DNA of 64,000 nucleotides from Halomonas sp. GT. GTDB taxonomy: Bacteria > Pseudomonadota > Gammaproteobacteria > Pseudomonadales > Halomonadaceae. Below are positions 38,019-47,374 of this stretch, in pieces. The position numbers and the translations under genes were made by a program. Numbering within the stretch: the first letter of the stretch is position 1; every line of letters begins with the position of its first letter. The notes beneath the pieces are model-generated. The model did not search any database. It saw only the letters and a list, made by a program, of their open reading frames with translations, and had not been told where the DNA came from. Where the stretch lies: positions 744,001-808,000 of the forward strand of contig NZ_CP020562.1 in NCBI RefSeq assembly GCF_002082565.1, written 5' to 3'.

Positions 38019-39342
38019 GTTTTACTTCCACGTTTAGCCTACCTTCGCCCAGCTGTAGCGAGAGCTTCTGGCCTGGCGCGGTGTCCTCTGCCCGGCGAAT
38101 GACATGGCCTTTTTCATCCTGGGCAATGGCGTAGCCGCGCCCCAGCACCGCAAGCGGGCTGATGGCATTTAGCTCACGGGCGGCGCTACTCAAGCGTGCC
38201 TGACGTATTTCCAACGCTCGCTGCATAGCGCTGACTAAACGGCGCTGGAGTTGGCTAACACGCTCTTGCTCTGTTCGGTGCAGACGCGCCATGTCTTGGC
38301 TGGCTAAGCGTTTGCTTAACTGTGTGACCTTAGTTTGCTGCTGCTGAACGCTTTGCTGCATTGCGCGCTGTAGCCGTTGGGAAAGGGCGGTAACGTGCTG
38401 GCGCTGGCGGTCAAGCTGTTCGCCTGGGTGGCGAAGGCGGGCGCGCAAGGTATCCAGCCACTGGCTATCCCGCTCTAAGCGTGCCTGCAGGGCACGATGT
38501 AAGCGGTTTTCTGCCTGTGTTAATTGCTGCTTAAGCGCATGCTGGTCAGGCACTAAACGCTCGGCCGCCGCTGATGGGGTAGGGGCACGCATATCGGCGG
38601 CGAAATCCGCTAGGGTGACATCCACTTCGTGACCCACCGCTGACATTACTGGCAAGCGGGAGTGAAAAATCGCCCGTGCCAGATGCTCGTTATTAAACGC
38701 CCACAAATCCTCTAAGCTACCGCCACCACGGGTGATCAGCACCACATCATGGTCAGGGTCTAAGCGTGCCTGTCGGTTCAATAACCCCAGCGCTGAAATC
38801 ATTGCAGGGGCGGCCTCGGCACCTTGTACGGGTACCGGAATCAACGTGACATCAGCCAGAGGCCAGCGCGTCGCCAGCACCGCCAATACATCGCGAATGG
38901 CCGCGCCGCTGGCGGAACTCAAAATCAAAATCTTGCGGGGTGGAAAGGGCAGGGGGCGAGCGTTGGCAAACACCCCTTCACCTTCCAACTGCGCTTTTAG
39001 GCGCTCAAATGCCGCCAGTAGCTCCCCCAAGCCCGCCGCCTGCACGGCGTCGGCAATCAGTTGATAATCGCCGCGCGGCTCGAACAGTGAGACCCGGCCG
39101 CGCAGTTTTACCTGATCACCATCGCGCATGGGGGCCGCCACAAAACGCGCCCGCTGGCGAAACAGCGCACAGCGAATTTGCGCGCGGTCATCCTTCAAGG
39201 TGAAGTAAATATGCCCAGAGGCCGGGCGGGAAACATTGGACAATTCGCCTTCTACCCACACCTCGCCCACCTCTCGCTCAAGGGTCTGCTTGGCGCGCTG
39301 ATTCAACTGAGTCACAGAGAGCGCTTGAGGTGTATCGGGCAT
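38002..39342 (-). CDS. xseA: Exodeoxyribonuclease VII large subunit
   Basis: Catalytic subunit of ExoVII, which degrades single-stranded DNA in both directions. 446 residues: an N-terminal OB fold (VWVEGELSNVSRPASGHIYFTLKD), a catalytic domain with SSASGAAIRDV, TRGGGSLEDLWAFN and SAVGHEVDVTLADFAADMRAPTPSAAAE, a long Gln/Arg/Leu coiled coil (about 260-385), and the short beta end RGYAIAQDEKG. Complete. The xseB partner is not next to it. Divergent from guaB. Confidence 0.95.
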   Translation of the reverse strand: MPDTPQALSVTQLNQRAKQTLEREVGEVWVEGELSNVSRPASGHIYFTLKDDRAQIRCALFRQRARFVAAPMRDGDQVKLRGRVSLFEPRGDYQLIADAVQAAGLGELLAAFERLKAQLEGEGVFANARPLPFPPRKILILSSASGAAIRDVLAVLATRWPLADVTLIPVPVQGAEAAPAMISALGLLNRQARLDPDHDVVLITRGGGSLEDLWAFNNEHLARAIFHSRLPVMSAVGHEVDVTLADFAADMRAPTPSAAAERLVPDQHALKQQLTQAENRLHRALQARLERDSQWLDTLRARLRHPGEQLDRQRQHVTALSQRLQRAMQQSVQQQQTKVTQLSKRLASQDMARLHRTEQERVSQLQRRLVSAMQRALEIRQARLSSAARELNAISPLAVLGRGYAIAQDEKGHVIRRAEDTAPGQKLSLQLGEGRLNVEVKRRYKK

Positions 39343-39435
39343 AGAGCAACCTTAGAAAGAAAATGAGCGAGCGGGTGAATTTCGCAAGAATCCTAGCTTA
39401 TTAGCCATTGGTCTGAATTGAAAACCTTCTTCACA

Positions 39436-39465
39436 TTGCTGGTACGGCCATCAAAACGTTATAAT
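39436..39465 (+). promoter_or_regulatory. Candidate guaB promoter
   Basis: TTGCTG (39436-39441), an 18-bp spacer and a consensus TATAAT (39460-39465), 52 bp before guaB. The -10 is perfect and the -35 partial. Confidence 0.6.
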
Positions 39466-39517
39466 AGGGGATTAACTTTCCACGCCCCACTTCCTCTTCT
39501 ATCAGGGTGTTGCCGCT

Positions 39518-40987
39518 ATGCTACGTATGGCCCAAGAAGCACTTACGTTCGATGACGTACTCCTCGTTCCCGGCTTCTCCGATATTCTGCCCAAGGATGT
39601 CAGCCTCAAAACCCGCCTGACCCGCAATATTTCACTCAATATCCCGCTGCTTTCTGCTGCGATGGACACCGTTACCGAAGCGCGTCTAGCAATTGCGATG
39701 GCTCAGGAAGGCGGCATCGGCATTATCCATAAGAGCATGGCCATGAGCCAGCAAGCCGCTGAAGTGCGTAAGGTTAAAAAGCACGAAAGCGTGATTGTAA
39801 AAGATCCGGTCACCGTTAGCCCTAAGGCGAAGCTGGATGATCTGCTGGCGATGGCGCGTGAGAACGGCTTCTCTGGCTTCCCCGTCGTAGAAGGCGAAAC
39901 CCTGGTCGGTATTGTGACCGAGCGTGATATGCGCTTCCAGCCCAACCACGGTGACAGCGTAGCGGACATCATGACCCCCCGCGAGCGGTTGATTACTGTC
40001 AAGGAAGGCACCGACCTTGAAACCAGCAAAGCCAAAATGCGCGAACACCGCATTGAGAAAATGCTGATCGTCGATGACGAGTTTCACCTGCGCGGCCTGG
40101 TGACCTTCCAGGACATCGAAAAAGCCCGTACTTACCCGATGGCTGCCAAAGACAGCGATGGCCGCTTGTTGGTCGGTGCTGCCGTTGGTACTGGCCCGGA
40201 AACGCCTGATCGCGTTGCTGCCCTGGCCGAAGCCGGTGTGGATGTGATCATTGTTGATACTGCCCATGGCCACTCCAAAGGCGTTATCGACCGCGTGCGC
40301 TGGATCAAAGAGAACTTCCCCAACATTCAAGTGATTGGCGGCAACATTGCCACCGGCGCTGCCGCGAAAGCGCTGGCCGAAGCGGGCGCAGATGCGGTTA
40401 AAGTGGGCATTGGCCCCGGCTCTATCTGCACCACACGTATTGTGGCAGGCGTTGGCGTTCCGCAAATCACCGCGGTGTCTAACGTGGCGGAAGCGCTGAA
40501 AGAGTTCGATATTCCGCTGATCGCCGACGGCGGCATTCGCTTCTCGGGTGACTTAGCCAAAGCCATTGCCGCTGGCGCAAGTGCCGTGATGGTGGGTGGC
40601 CTGCTGGCCGGTACCGAAGAAGCACCAGGTGAAGTTGAGCTTTACCAAGGCCGTACCTACAAAGCCTACCGTGGCATGGGCTCCATGGGCGCCATGTCTC
40701 AGAACCAAGGCAGCGCCGACCGCTACTTCCAAGACAAGAGCGAAGGTGCCGAGAAGCTGGTGCCGGAAGGCATTGAAGGCCGCGTACCCTACAAAGGCAT
40801 GATGGGCGCTATCGTTCACCAACTGATGGGCGGTTTGCGCGCTTCCATGGGTTACACCGGCTGCCGCAGTATTCAAGAAATGCGCACCAAGCCGGAATTT
40901 GTACAAATTACCAGCGCTGGCTTTAACGAATCCCACGTTCACAACGTGCAGATCACCAAAGAAGCTCCCAACTACCGGGTGAGCTAA
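39518..40987 (+). CDS. guaB: Inosine-5'-monophosphate dehydrogenase
   Basis: Oxidises IMP to XMP with NAD+, committing purines to GMP. 489 residues: a barrel beginning [21 protein letters not shown], two CBS domains inserted at about 95-205 ([17 protein letters not shown]), the catalytic cysteine in [11 protein letters not shown], and the flap [10 protein letters not shown] with the catalytic Arg region beyond. ATG 39518 matches the E. coli start (MLR-x-AKEALTF). It is followed by guaA, with a hairpin between. Confidence 0.97.
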   Translation: MLRMAQEALTFDDVLLVPGFSDILPKDVSLKTRLTRNISLNIPLLSAAMDTVTEARLAIAMAQEGGIGIIHKSMAMSQQAAEVRKVKKHESVIVKDPVTVSPKAKLDDLLAMARENGFSGFPVVEGETLVGIVTERDMRFQPNHGDSVADIMTPRERLITVKEGTDLETSKAKMREHRIEKMLIVDDEFHLRGLVTFQDIEKARTYPMAAKDSDGRLLVGAAVGTGPETPDRVAALAEAGVDVIIVDTAHGHSKGVIDRVRWIKENFPNIQVIGGNIATGAAAKALAEAGADAVKVGIGPGSICTTRIVAGVGVPQITAVSNVAEALKEFDIPLIADGGIRFSGDLAKAIAAGASAVMVGGLLAGTEEAPGEVELYQGRTYKAYRGMGSMGAMSQNQGSADRYFQDKSEGAEKLVPEGIEGRVPYKGMMGAIVHQLMGGLRASMGYTGCRSIQEMRTKPEFVQITSAGFNESHVHNVQITKEAPNYRVS

Positions 40988-41009
40988 CCAGCACGTTTCG
41001 TTAAATGGC

Positions 41010-41040
41010 GCGGCGGGCATTGCCCCGCCGCTTGCTTTTT
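41010..41040 (+). terminator. Hairpin between guaB and guaA
   Basis: An 8-bp GC stem (41010-41017 with 41024-41031) and a TTGCTTTTT tract, 22 bp after guaB and 44 bp before guaA. It probably ends part of the transcripts so that guaA is made at a different level. Confidence 0.75.
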
Positions 41041-41083
41041 GGCCTTAACAGCGGCACCCACACCGCTTAACCGAGACCCCGCC

Positions 41084-42661
41084 ATGAGTGACATTCACGC
41101 CCATAAGATCCTGATTCTCGACTTCGGCTCCCAGTACACCCAACTGATCGCCCGCCGTGTACGTGAGATCGGTGTATTCTCCGAAATCCGCGCCTTCGAT
41201 ATTACCGAAGAAGAAATTCGCGAATACAACCCGAACGGCATCATCCTGGCTGGTGGCCCGGAATCCGTGACCGAACTGGATTCCCCGCGAGCACCGGCGT
41301 GCGTGTTCGAAATGGGCCTGCCGGTGTTTGGTATCTGCTACGGCATGCAGACCATGGCCGAGCAGCTTGGCGGCAAAGTGGAAGGCTCTAACCAGCGCGA
41401 ATTTGGCTACGCCCAGATTCAAATCGACGGCGACACACCGCTGTTCAAAGACATCAAAGACCACATCGATACCGACAGCGGCAAAGGCCTGCTAGACGTA
41501 TGGATGAGCCACGGCGACAAGGTCTCCCAGGTGCCTGACACCTTCACCGTGACCGCTTCCACGCCGAGCTGCCCGATTGCCGCCATGGCCTGGGAAGAGA
41601 AGCAGTTCTACGGCGTACAGTTCCACCCGGAAGTGACCCACACCCTGCAAGGCCAGCGCATTCTTGAACACTTCGTGCTGGATATTTGCGGCGCCGAAAA
41701 ACTCTGGACGCCTGCACAAATCATCGAAGACCAAGTACAGCGCGTACGCGAGCAAGTGGGCGACCGCCATGTACTGCTTGGTCTTTCCGGTGGTGTCGAC
41801 TCCTCGGTTGTGGCAGCGCTGCTGCACAAAGCCATTGGCGACCAGTTGACCTGTGTATTCGTCGATAACGGCCTGCTGCGCAAAAATGAAGGCGACCAAG
41901 TCATGGAAACCTTCGCCAAGCACATGGGCGTCAAGGTGATCCGTGTCGACGCCGAAGAGCTTTTCCTCGGCAAGCTGAAGGGCGAGAAAGACCCAGAAGC
42001 CAAGCGCAAGATTATCGGCAACACCTTTATTGACGTGTTCGATGAAGAAGCCAGTAAAATCGACGGCGTCGACTTCCTGGCCCAGGGCACCATCTACCCG
42101 GACGTGATCGAATCCGCCGCCTCTAAAACCGGCAAAGCGCACGTGATCAAATCCCACCACAACGTTGGTGGTCTGCCGGAAACCATGAAGCTCAAGCTGG
42201 TGGAACCGCTGCGCGAACTGTTTAAAGACGAAGTGCGCAAACTCGGCCTCGAACTCGGCCTGCCTTACGATATGGTCTACCGCCACCCGTTCCCTGGCCC
42301 CGGCCTGGGCGTGCGCATCCTGGGTGAAGTGAAAAAAGAGTATGCCGACATCCTGCGTGATGCCGACGCCATCTACATCGAAGAACTGCGCGCCGCCGGT
42401 TGGTACGAAAAAACCAGCCAAGCCTTCGCCGTGTTCCTGCCGGTGAAATCCGTAGGCGTCGTCGGCGACGGCCGCCGCTACGAATGGGTCATCGCGCTAC
42501 GCGCGGTCGAAACTATCGACTTCATGACCGCCCGCTGGGCGCACCTGCCCTACGAGCTGCTGGAGAAAGTCTCCAACCGGATTATCAATGAGTTGGAAGG
42601 CGTTTCGCGGGTGACTTATGACGTGAGTAGCAAGCCGCCTGCGACGATTGAGTGGGAGTGA
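41084..42661 (+). CDS. guaA: GMP synthase (glutamine-hydrolysing)
   Basis: Converts XMP to GMP using ATP and glutamine. 525 residues, exactly the E. coli length from ATG 41084 (the open frame begins 15 codons earlier). The class I amidotransferase has the nucleophile in [16 protein letters not shown] and His/Glu in QFHPEVTHT. The ATP pyrophosphatase has the P-loop [14 protein letters not shown]. The C-terminal dimerisation domain ends PPATIEWE. Codon use is visibly GC-richer than the neighbours. The 3' end of guaA is a known insertion point for genomic islands, and foreign-looking DNA follows here. Confidence 0.97.
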   Translation: MSDIHAHKILILDFGSQYTQLIARRVREIGVFSEIRAFDITEEEIREYNPNGIILAGGPESVTELDSPRAPACVFEMGLPVFGICYGMQTMAEQLGGKVEGSNQREFGYAQIQIDGDTPLFKDIKDHIDTDSGKGLLDVWMSHGDKVSQVPDTFTVTASTPSCPIAAMAWEEKQFYGVQFHPEVTHTLQGQRILEHFVLDICGAEKLWTPAQIIEDQVQRVREQVGDRHVLLGLSGGVDSSVVAALLHKAIGDQLTCVFVDNGLLRKNEGDQVMETFAKHMGVKVIRVDAEELFLGKLKGEKDPEAKRKIIGNTFIDVFDEEASKIDGVDFLAQGTIYPDVIESAASKTGKAHVIKSHHNVGGLPETMKLKLVEPLRELFKDEVRKLGLELGLPYDMVYRHPFPGPGLGVRILGEVKKEYADILRDADAIYIEELRAAGWYEKTSQAFAVFLPVKSVGVVGDGRRYEWVIALRAVETIDFMTARWAHLPYELLEKVSNRIINELEGVSRVTYDVSSKPPATIEWE

Positions 42662-42687
42662 GGTTTGAAAGCCTAATGAATGAACAT

Positions 42688-42716
42688 AAACCACCTGTTT
42701 GTCGGGTGGTTTTTTA
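42688..42716 (+). terminator. Terminator of guaA
   Basis: An AAACCACC/GGTGGTTT stem with a 9-nt loop and a long T-run, 27 bp after the guaA stop. Confidence 0.88.
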
Positions 42717-42789
42717 AAATTAAATAAAAAATATGTGTTGATTGTGTTTTTTCGAATATATTTAAATTAAAAATATAATGAGATGAGCT

Positions 42790-44778
42790 ATGCAAACTGA
42801 TTTGTTCACAGTCTCAAAATTGTTCACAGAGCGATTGTTTAGAATTCCTGATTACCAGAGAGGCTATGCATGGAGGGAAAAGCAGTTAAAAGATTACTGG
42901 AATGACTTGGAGCAGCTTGAAGATAAAAGTCATTATTTAGGGGTTTTGACGTTAGAGGATGTCCCTGAAGAAGTAGTGAAGGAATGGAAAGATGATAAGT
43001 GGATAATTGATTCTAAAGGTTATACTCCTTTTTATATCGTTGATGGTCAGCAAAGGCTTACAACTACAATAATATTGATTCAGGCTATAACGGAAGTTGT
43101 TAAAGAAGGTGAAAAAATAAATTATACTTCTAAAGAGGAGATTAAAAGAAGATTTCTTTGGGACTCTAAAGATGACGGTATATCAAGGTCTTATATTTTT
43201 GGTTATGAAAAAGACAATCCAAGCTATGAGTTTTTGAAAACAAAAATATTCAATGAATCATCAGATATAAGTTTTCCGAGTCAAGATACTATTTATACGA
43301 ATAATTTAAGTTTTGCGAAAGATTTTTTTCTTAAAAAGATAGTTGATCTTGATATAAGATCTCTAGAGGAAATATATAAAAAAGTCACGCAGCAGCTACT
43401 TTTTAATATATATGCTATTTCGCGTGAAATTGACGTTTTTGTCGCTTTTGAGACTATGAATAATAGGGGTAAGCCTTTATCTCATCTTGAGCTTTTAAAA
43501 AATAGACTTATATATTTATCGACTAAATTTCAGGTGGAAGATTATGAGAAAGATAACCTCCGTGCAGTTGTAAATGAAAGTTGGAAGAATATTTATCACT
43601 ATTTGGGTAAAAATAAAGATAACCCGCTTGATGATGATTTATTTTTAAGAAATCATTTCCTCTTATATTTTGGCAAAAGCCTAACAGATGAAGATGATCC
43701 TGATTATCGTGGCTATTTAAGGATGAGAAGAAGTTATGCTCACGATTATAAAGACTATTTGCTGGAAAATCATTTTACAACCAGGAATATAGAAGGTGTT
43801 GGAAAGAATGGAGGGAAAGCAATAAAGACTAAAGATATCTATGATTATTCTAAAAGTTTAAAAGATTCAGTTGAAATATGGTATCAAATACTTAATCCGA
43901 GTGATAGCACATTTAGTAAAGCTGAGAAGGAGTGGTTAGATAAGATAAATAGGCTTGGTATTGAATTTGTTGCCCCTCTAATTATGGTTTTTTATCAAAA
44001 AGTCAAAAAAGCCGCTTTAAAGCTTGAGTTTCTTAAGGCTTTAGAGAAACTCATTTTTTTAAATGAGCTGGTTAGATATCGTCATTACATGACATTTGAT
44101 CCTGTTCTTTTTTTAGAGATGTCTTCAAAACTTAGCTCTGGTAAGTCTAATGCTGAAGATATAGTTAAAGAATTAACTGTTGCATTCGAAAGTGGGAGAG
44201 ATAGTAAAGAGATTTGGAAGATAATTCAAGCTGAATTTATTCGGTCAGGCTACTATGGTTGGAGAGGGATAAGATATTTTCTTTATGAGTATGATTTGCA
44301 TCTTAAGTCACAGTCAAAAACCCAAAGAGAAAAGATAGATTGGGATGTTTATATAGACACCCCAGAAGATTATCATACGGTAGAACATATTTATCCTCAG
44401 CGCGCCAGGCGTGAGTGTTGGACAAAATTATATACTGCATATACTAATAAAGAGAGAAGCGTTTTAAGACACTCTTTGGGTAATTTAGTACCACTTTCTA
44501 GGCCCAAAAATTCATCTTTCTCAAATAAATGTTTTCAAGATAAAGTTGGCGATATTAGCACTAAAGTTGGCTTCAGATATGGTTCATATGCAGAGAATGA
44601 AATAGCTACCTACGAGAAGTGGGGAGCTGTTGAAATACTGCAAAGAGGAGTTACTTTGCTAGATTTCATGGATGATAGATGGAGTTTGAAAATTGGAGAT
44701 AGAGGGAAAAAAGTAAAAATGTTAGGCCTTGACTTCGTAGAAGAAAAAGAGGGTATAACTAAAAAGAGAAGAAAATAA
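42790..44778 (+). CDS. DUF262-DUF1524 (GmrSD/SspE-like) modification-dependent nuclease
   Basis: 662-residue single-chain protein. The N-terminal DUF262 domain has RIPDYQRGYAW (residues 18-28) and the nucleotide-hydrolysis motif VDGQQRLTT (84-92), the hallmark of this ParB/Srx-like fold. The C-terminal DUF1524 His-Me-finger nuclease has HIYP (533-536) and GNLVPLSRPKNSSFSN (564-579), with the catalytic His and Asn residues present. Known members (GmrSD, SspE) restrict phage DNA with modified bases or sense phosphorothioation. Base composition is roughly one-third GC by eye against more than half around it, so the gene was acquired. No partner gene adjoins it. The exact target is unknown. Confidence 0.88.
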   Translation: MQTDLFTVSKLFTERLFRIPDYQRGYAWREKQLKDYWNDLEQLEDKSHYLGVLTLEDVPEEVVKEWKDDKWIIDSKGYTPFYIVDGQQRLTTTIILIQAITEVVKEGEKINYTSKEEIKRRFLWDSKDDGISRSYIFGYEKDNPSYEFLKTKIFNESSDISFPSQDTIYTNNLSFAKDFFLKKIVDLDIRSLEEIYKKVTQQLLFNIYAISREIDVFVAFETMNNRGKPLSHLELLKNRLIYLSTKFQVEDYEKDNLRAVVNESWKNIYHYLGKNKDNPLDDDLFLRNHFLLYFGKSLTDEDDPDYRGYLRMRRSYAHDYKDYLLENHFTTRNIEGVGKNGGKAIKTKDIYDYSKSLKDSVEIWYQILNPSDSTFSKAEKEWLDKINRLGIEFVAPLIMVFYQKVKKAALKLEFLKALEKLIFLNELVRYRHYMTFDPVLFLEMSSKLSSGKSNAEDIVKELTVAFESGRDSKEIWKIIQAEFIRSGYYGWRGIRYFLYEYDLHLKSQSKTQREKIDWDVYIDTPEDYHTVEHIYPQRARRECWTKLYTAYTNKERSVLRHSLGNLVPLSRPKNSSFSNKCFQDKVGDISTKVGFRYGSYAENEIATYEKWGAVEILQRGVTLLDFMDDRWSLKIGDRGKKVKMLGLDFVEEKEGITKKRRK

Positions 44779-44788
44779 TGGAAGTCTT

Positions 44789-44827
44789 GGGAGCTTCTTT
44801 AATATAGAAGCTTCCATTTCTTCTTTT
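44789..44827 (+). terminator. Terminator of the DUF262 gene
   Basis: A 10-bp stem with one G-T pair (44789-44798 with 44806-44815), a 7-nt AT loop and a T-rich tract, 10 bp after the stop. Confidence 0.85.
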
Positions 44828-44852
44828 ATGTGTTGGCGATGTTGTTTATTAA

Positions 44853-45011
44853 TCATTGGAAGATATCAACACCTGACCTTTCTCCTAGATTAATACCACT
44901 CGCTTTATGAAATGCTCCACCTTTTCCCGCTCCTTGAGCATACCCATCGGGTGACAGGAAATTGAGATGGAATGAGCCCCCGCTGATACTTGCTAGCTCA
45001 ATGACTTCCAT
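44853..45011 (-). CDS. Short ORF, possibly the 3' remnant of a lost gene
   Basis: A minus-strand ORF of 52 codons with protein-like composition (SGGSFHLNFLSPDG, AQGAGKGGAFHKASGINLGE, ending VDIFQ). The frame stays open a further 25 or so codons upstream without a start, which suggests the C-terminal end of a gene whose front was lost. No ribosome binding site was found and no family recognised. It lies between the DUF262 gene and the DUF808 remnant in the same disturbed region. Confidence 0.35.
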   Translation of the reverse strand: MEVIELASISGGSFHLNFLSPDGYAQGAGKGGAFHKASGINLGERSGVDIFQ

Positions 45012-45134
45012 GCCTTGACGATTAAAAACTGTCGAGGAATTGTTAGCGCTGACTTTGAGGTAAAAGAGGCGACCCCCAACCCGCTGTGTGCTTTACTACC
45101 TGCACCTGTTATTCACGGAGGAAGTATCCATAGC

Positions 45135-45383
45135 CATAGGCGGCTTAAAGGATTACTGGATGACATTGCCGCATTGGCGAAGTTGACCGCAGCATCACTG
45201 GACGATGTGAGCGCCGCCGCTGGGCGTGCGACGGCGGAGGCGGCTGGGGTGGTGGTGGATGATACGGCGGTGACGCCGCAGTATTTGCAGGGGGGGACAG
45301 AGGAGCGTGAACTGGCGGTTGTGAAATAGATCGCGCTGGGGTCGATCCGCAATAAGCTGGTTTTGCCACAAGCTGGTTTTTAG
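45135..45383 (+). pseudogene. DUF808 (YedI-like) gene remnant
   Basis: The translated frame reads LKGLLDDIAALAKLTAASLD, then VSAAAGRATAEAAGVVVDDT, VTPQYLQG and ERELAVVK, then an in-frame TAG, then IALGSIRNKLVLP before a second TAG. This is the start of a DUF808 membrane protein (family pattern LLDDIA-LTK-AAA-GDD-VTPQ-ELPVVW-IAKGS-RNKL). The expected start codon is lost, a nonsense codon interrupts it, and everything after about 85 residues is gone. GGAGG at about 45118 may be the original ribosome site. Clearly non-functional. Confidence 0.75.
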
Positions 45384-45464
45384 CCCACCAGTAGCGCTGC
45401 CGATGTGCCATTGCGTTTGCCCATTCGGCTTCTTTTGTCATCTGAAATAACTCCCTCACGTCAC

Positions 45465-45533
45465 CCATGAGCCGAACATATATCTTATTCGGCTCGCAAT
45501 ATGAGCTGAATAGGCTGAGCAATCGGCTCATGG
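45465..45533. repeat. Nested inverted repeats with GAGCCGA/TCGGCTC motifs
   Basis: A perfect 11-bp outer inverted repeat, CCATGAGCCGA/TCGGCTCATGG (45465-45475 with 45523-45533), encloses an inner one, TATTCGGCTC/GAGCTGAATA (45486-45495 with 45503-45512, one mismatch). The same core thus occurs four times in 69 bp. It resembles a multi-site operator of an autoregulated gene that is now missing. Confidence 0.7.
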
Positions 45534-45590
45534 ATGACTTCGGGGCAAGTTTGAAAGCGTGGTGAGCACTAAGGATATGAGAGCTAAGAG

Positions 45591-45887
45591 TTACGCTGTT
45601 TCTAAGCCATCAACAATAAACACGCGATAGTCGGCACCCTGGAAACGGTGTTTGCGGGCTTCCTGATAGGCGGGGCTTTCGTACCAGGCGCGGGCGGCGG
45701 CCATATCGGGGAAGCGTAGAATCACCGCACCTTCCATGGCGCTTCCTTCTAGCACCTCAACATCTCCATAAAAGGCGAGTGGTTGTGGGTCGTGGCCTTC
45801 GCGGGCGGCTTTGGCCTTTTCGCTGTAGCGCTTCATTTCTTCGTTGTCGTGAGTGTGTTCACGGGTTAGTACGATGTAGGCGGGCAT
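45591..45887 (-). CDS. DUF1330 family protein
   Basis: 98-residue dimeric alpha/beta-barrel type protein: MPAYIVLTREHTHD at the start, LAFYGDVEVLEGSAMEGAVI, and RFPDMAAARAWYESPAYQEA, the diagnostic DUF1330 pattern. Function unknown; the fold is common among small monooxygenase-like proteins. Start at 45887, where AGGAG precedes the ATG; 12 further upstream codons are open but unsupported. It marks the return to normal chromosomal composition after the guaA insert. Confidence 0.88.
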   Translation of the reverse strand: MPAYIVLTREHTHDNEEMKRYSEKAKAAREGHDPQPLAFYGDVEVLEGSAMEGAVILRFPDMAAARAWYESPAYQEARKHRFQGADYRVFIVDGLETA

Positions 45888-46095
45888 TCGGCTCTCCTCG
45901 TGGGTATTAAATGCGCTATGCAATCATACCTGTTGTTGGTTGGGCGCTGTCCACTTACTCTCAACCCCCTGCTCTCAAAACTTTGCTCCAAAGCCCCATT
46001 AGCAAGCCACCAACCTATTCGATTGCCTTGATAGCAACTGTCGGTATCATATTGTGGGTGTTGTCCATCATTACGTCCCTTTACCGCGAGCTTCT

Positions 46096-47295
46096 ATGAC
46101 CCAATCTAAAACGCCGTTCATTGTGGTGCTGAGCTTGGCATTGACCATGATGCTGGGCCCGTTTTCCATGGATACGTACCTGCCAGCTTTTCCGGTTATT
46201 GGAGAATCGCTGGGAGTTTCTCAGCAGGCGGTGTCGTTGAGCGTTTCAGTGTATGTCTTCGCGATGGCGTTTGGTCAGTTAATCGGCGGAGCGCTTTCAG
46301 ACCGCTTCGGGCGCCAGCGGGTGTTGATGAGCGGCCTGGCAATTTTTGCGCTCTCAAGCATTGTCATTGGTATGGCGGATTCTCTGAACACGCTGCTCGT
46401 CGGGCGGGCAGTTCAGGCTCTTGGCGCCGGTTGTACCCTGGTATCGGTGCCGGCGCTGGTGCGTGACCGGGTGTCAGGCCGCGACGCCGCGAAACTGTTC
46501 TCGATGATGGGCTTTATCATGGTGCTGGCGCCAGGCATTGCGCCGAGCGTGGGCAGCGCGATTCTGGCGTTTGGTTCCTGGCACACTATCTTTTTCGCCT
46601 TGGCAATATACGCGGTGCTGCTGGTGCCGTTGTTGGTGCGGGTACTCTTTACCGGTACGGGCAAGGTGTCTCGAGTGAAAAGCCCAAAGATGAGCCTGCT
46701 GGCGCGTTATAAACTGGTCCTGTCGACAAAGCCAGCTCTGCCGTTCATCGTTTGGCAGGCTGCCTCGTTTTCTACTCTGATGATGTTCATCACCTATGCG
46801 TCATTTATCTATCAGGGGCATTTCGGCAAGTCGCCTTCGGCTTTTTCAATGCTGTTTGCGGCGAATATCGTCGCGATGCTTATCTTCAATATTCTCAATC
46901 GAGTGTTGCTTTCCAGGCTATCGTCACTGCGTATCCTGCAGCTGGCAACGGGCTGCCAGGGCGTTGGCATACTGTTGTTGGTGATGGCTGCCTTTATGGA
47001 GTGGCCGTTGTACGCTTTCTTGCCCGCTATGATGCTGACCATCGGCTCGATAGGGGCGATCTCGCCGAATATACAGGCCTGTTTTTTGGAGTACTTTCCC
47101 ACCAGTGGCGGAACGGCTGCAGCGCTTCTGGGCGCTGCCCAGTTCGGTGTCGCCGGGCTGCTAAGCGCACTGTCCGCTATGTTGCCGCATACGCTTGAAG
47201 CGGTCATTCTGGCCATGGCTGCCTGTGGATTGGTGGCGTATTTAATGCTTGCCCGCTCTATTATCAAAGGGCGTGCCACTGTTGAGACGCCCTAG
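46096..47295 (+). CDS. Bcr/CflA family multidrug efflux MFS transporter
   Basis: 399-residue major facilitator with 12 membrane segments. Bcr/CflA marks: MMLGPFSMDTYLPAFPVIG in helix 1, FAMAFGQLIGGALSDRFGRQRVL between helices 2 and 3 (motif A), and VGRAVQALGAGC in helix 4. Typical substrates are bicyclomycin, chloramphenicol/florfenicol or sulfonamides, exported by proton antiport; the real substrate here is unknown. Start at ATG 46096, because the upstream 14 codons are not conserved in character; the ribosome site is weak. Confidence 0.92.
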   Translation: MTQSKTPFIVVLSLALTMMLGPFSMDTYLPAFPVIGESLGVSQQAVSLSVSVYVFAMAFGQLIGGALSDRFGRQRVLMSGLAIFALSSIVIGMADSLNTLLVGRAVQALGAGCTLVSVPALVRDRVSGRDAAKLFSMMGFIMVLAPGIAPSVGSAILAFGSWHTIFFALAIYAVLLVPLLVRVLFTGTGKVSRVKSPKMSLLARYKLVLSTKPALPFIVWQAASFSTLMMFITYASFIYQGHFGKSPSAFSMLFAANIVAMLIFNILNRVLLSRLSSLRILQLATGCQGVGILLLVMAAFMEWPLYAFLPAMMLTIGSIGAISPNIQACFLEYFPTSGGTAAALLGAAQFGVAGLLSALSAMLPHTLEAVILAMAACGLVAYLMLARSIIKGRATVETP

Positions 47296-47374
47296 GCTAG
47301 ACGGCGAGCCTTTGCCAAAAGCCTCGTGTTATCCAAAACATAATGACCCATCTCGTTAGAAAAGGCTGGCTGTA

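Noticed and set aside
39686..40465. 259-codon minus-strand ORF opposite guaB
   Set aside because: Same shadow effect; no start signal or family features, and guaB motifs fill the other strand.
41492..42421. 309-codon minus-strand ORF opposite guaA
   Set aside because: It is the shadow of a GC-rich, strongly biased gene. Its translation is rich in Phe, His and Val without any domain, while guaA is unmistakable.
45145..45531. 128-codon minus-strand ORF through the DUF808 remnant
   Set aside because: The C-terminal part is antisense to the decayed DUF808 gene and is a low-complexity Pro-rich shadow. Only its beginning, near the palindromes, could once have been a gene, and this is mentioned in the findings.
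45911..46099. 62-codon plus-strand ORF with one hydrophobic stretch ending ATGA over the MFS start
   Set aside because: The coupled overlap is tempting, but there is no ribosome binding site before its ATG, its first half looks random, and it overlaps the upstream leader of the divergent DUF1330 gene.
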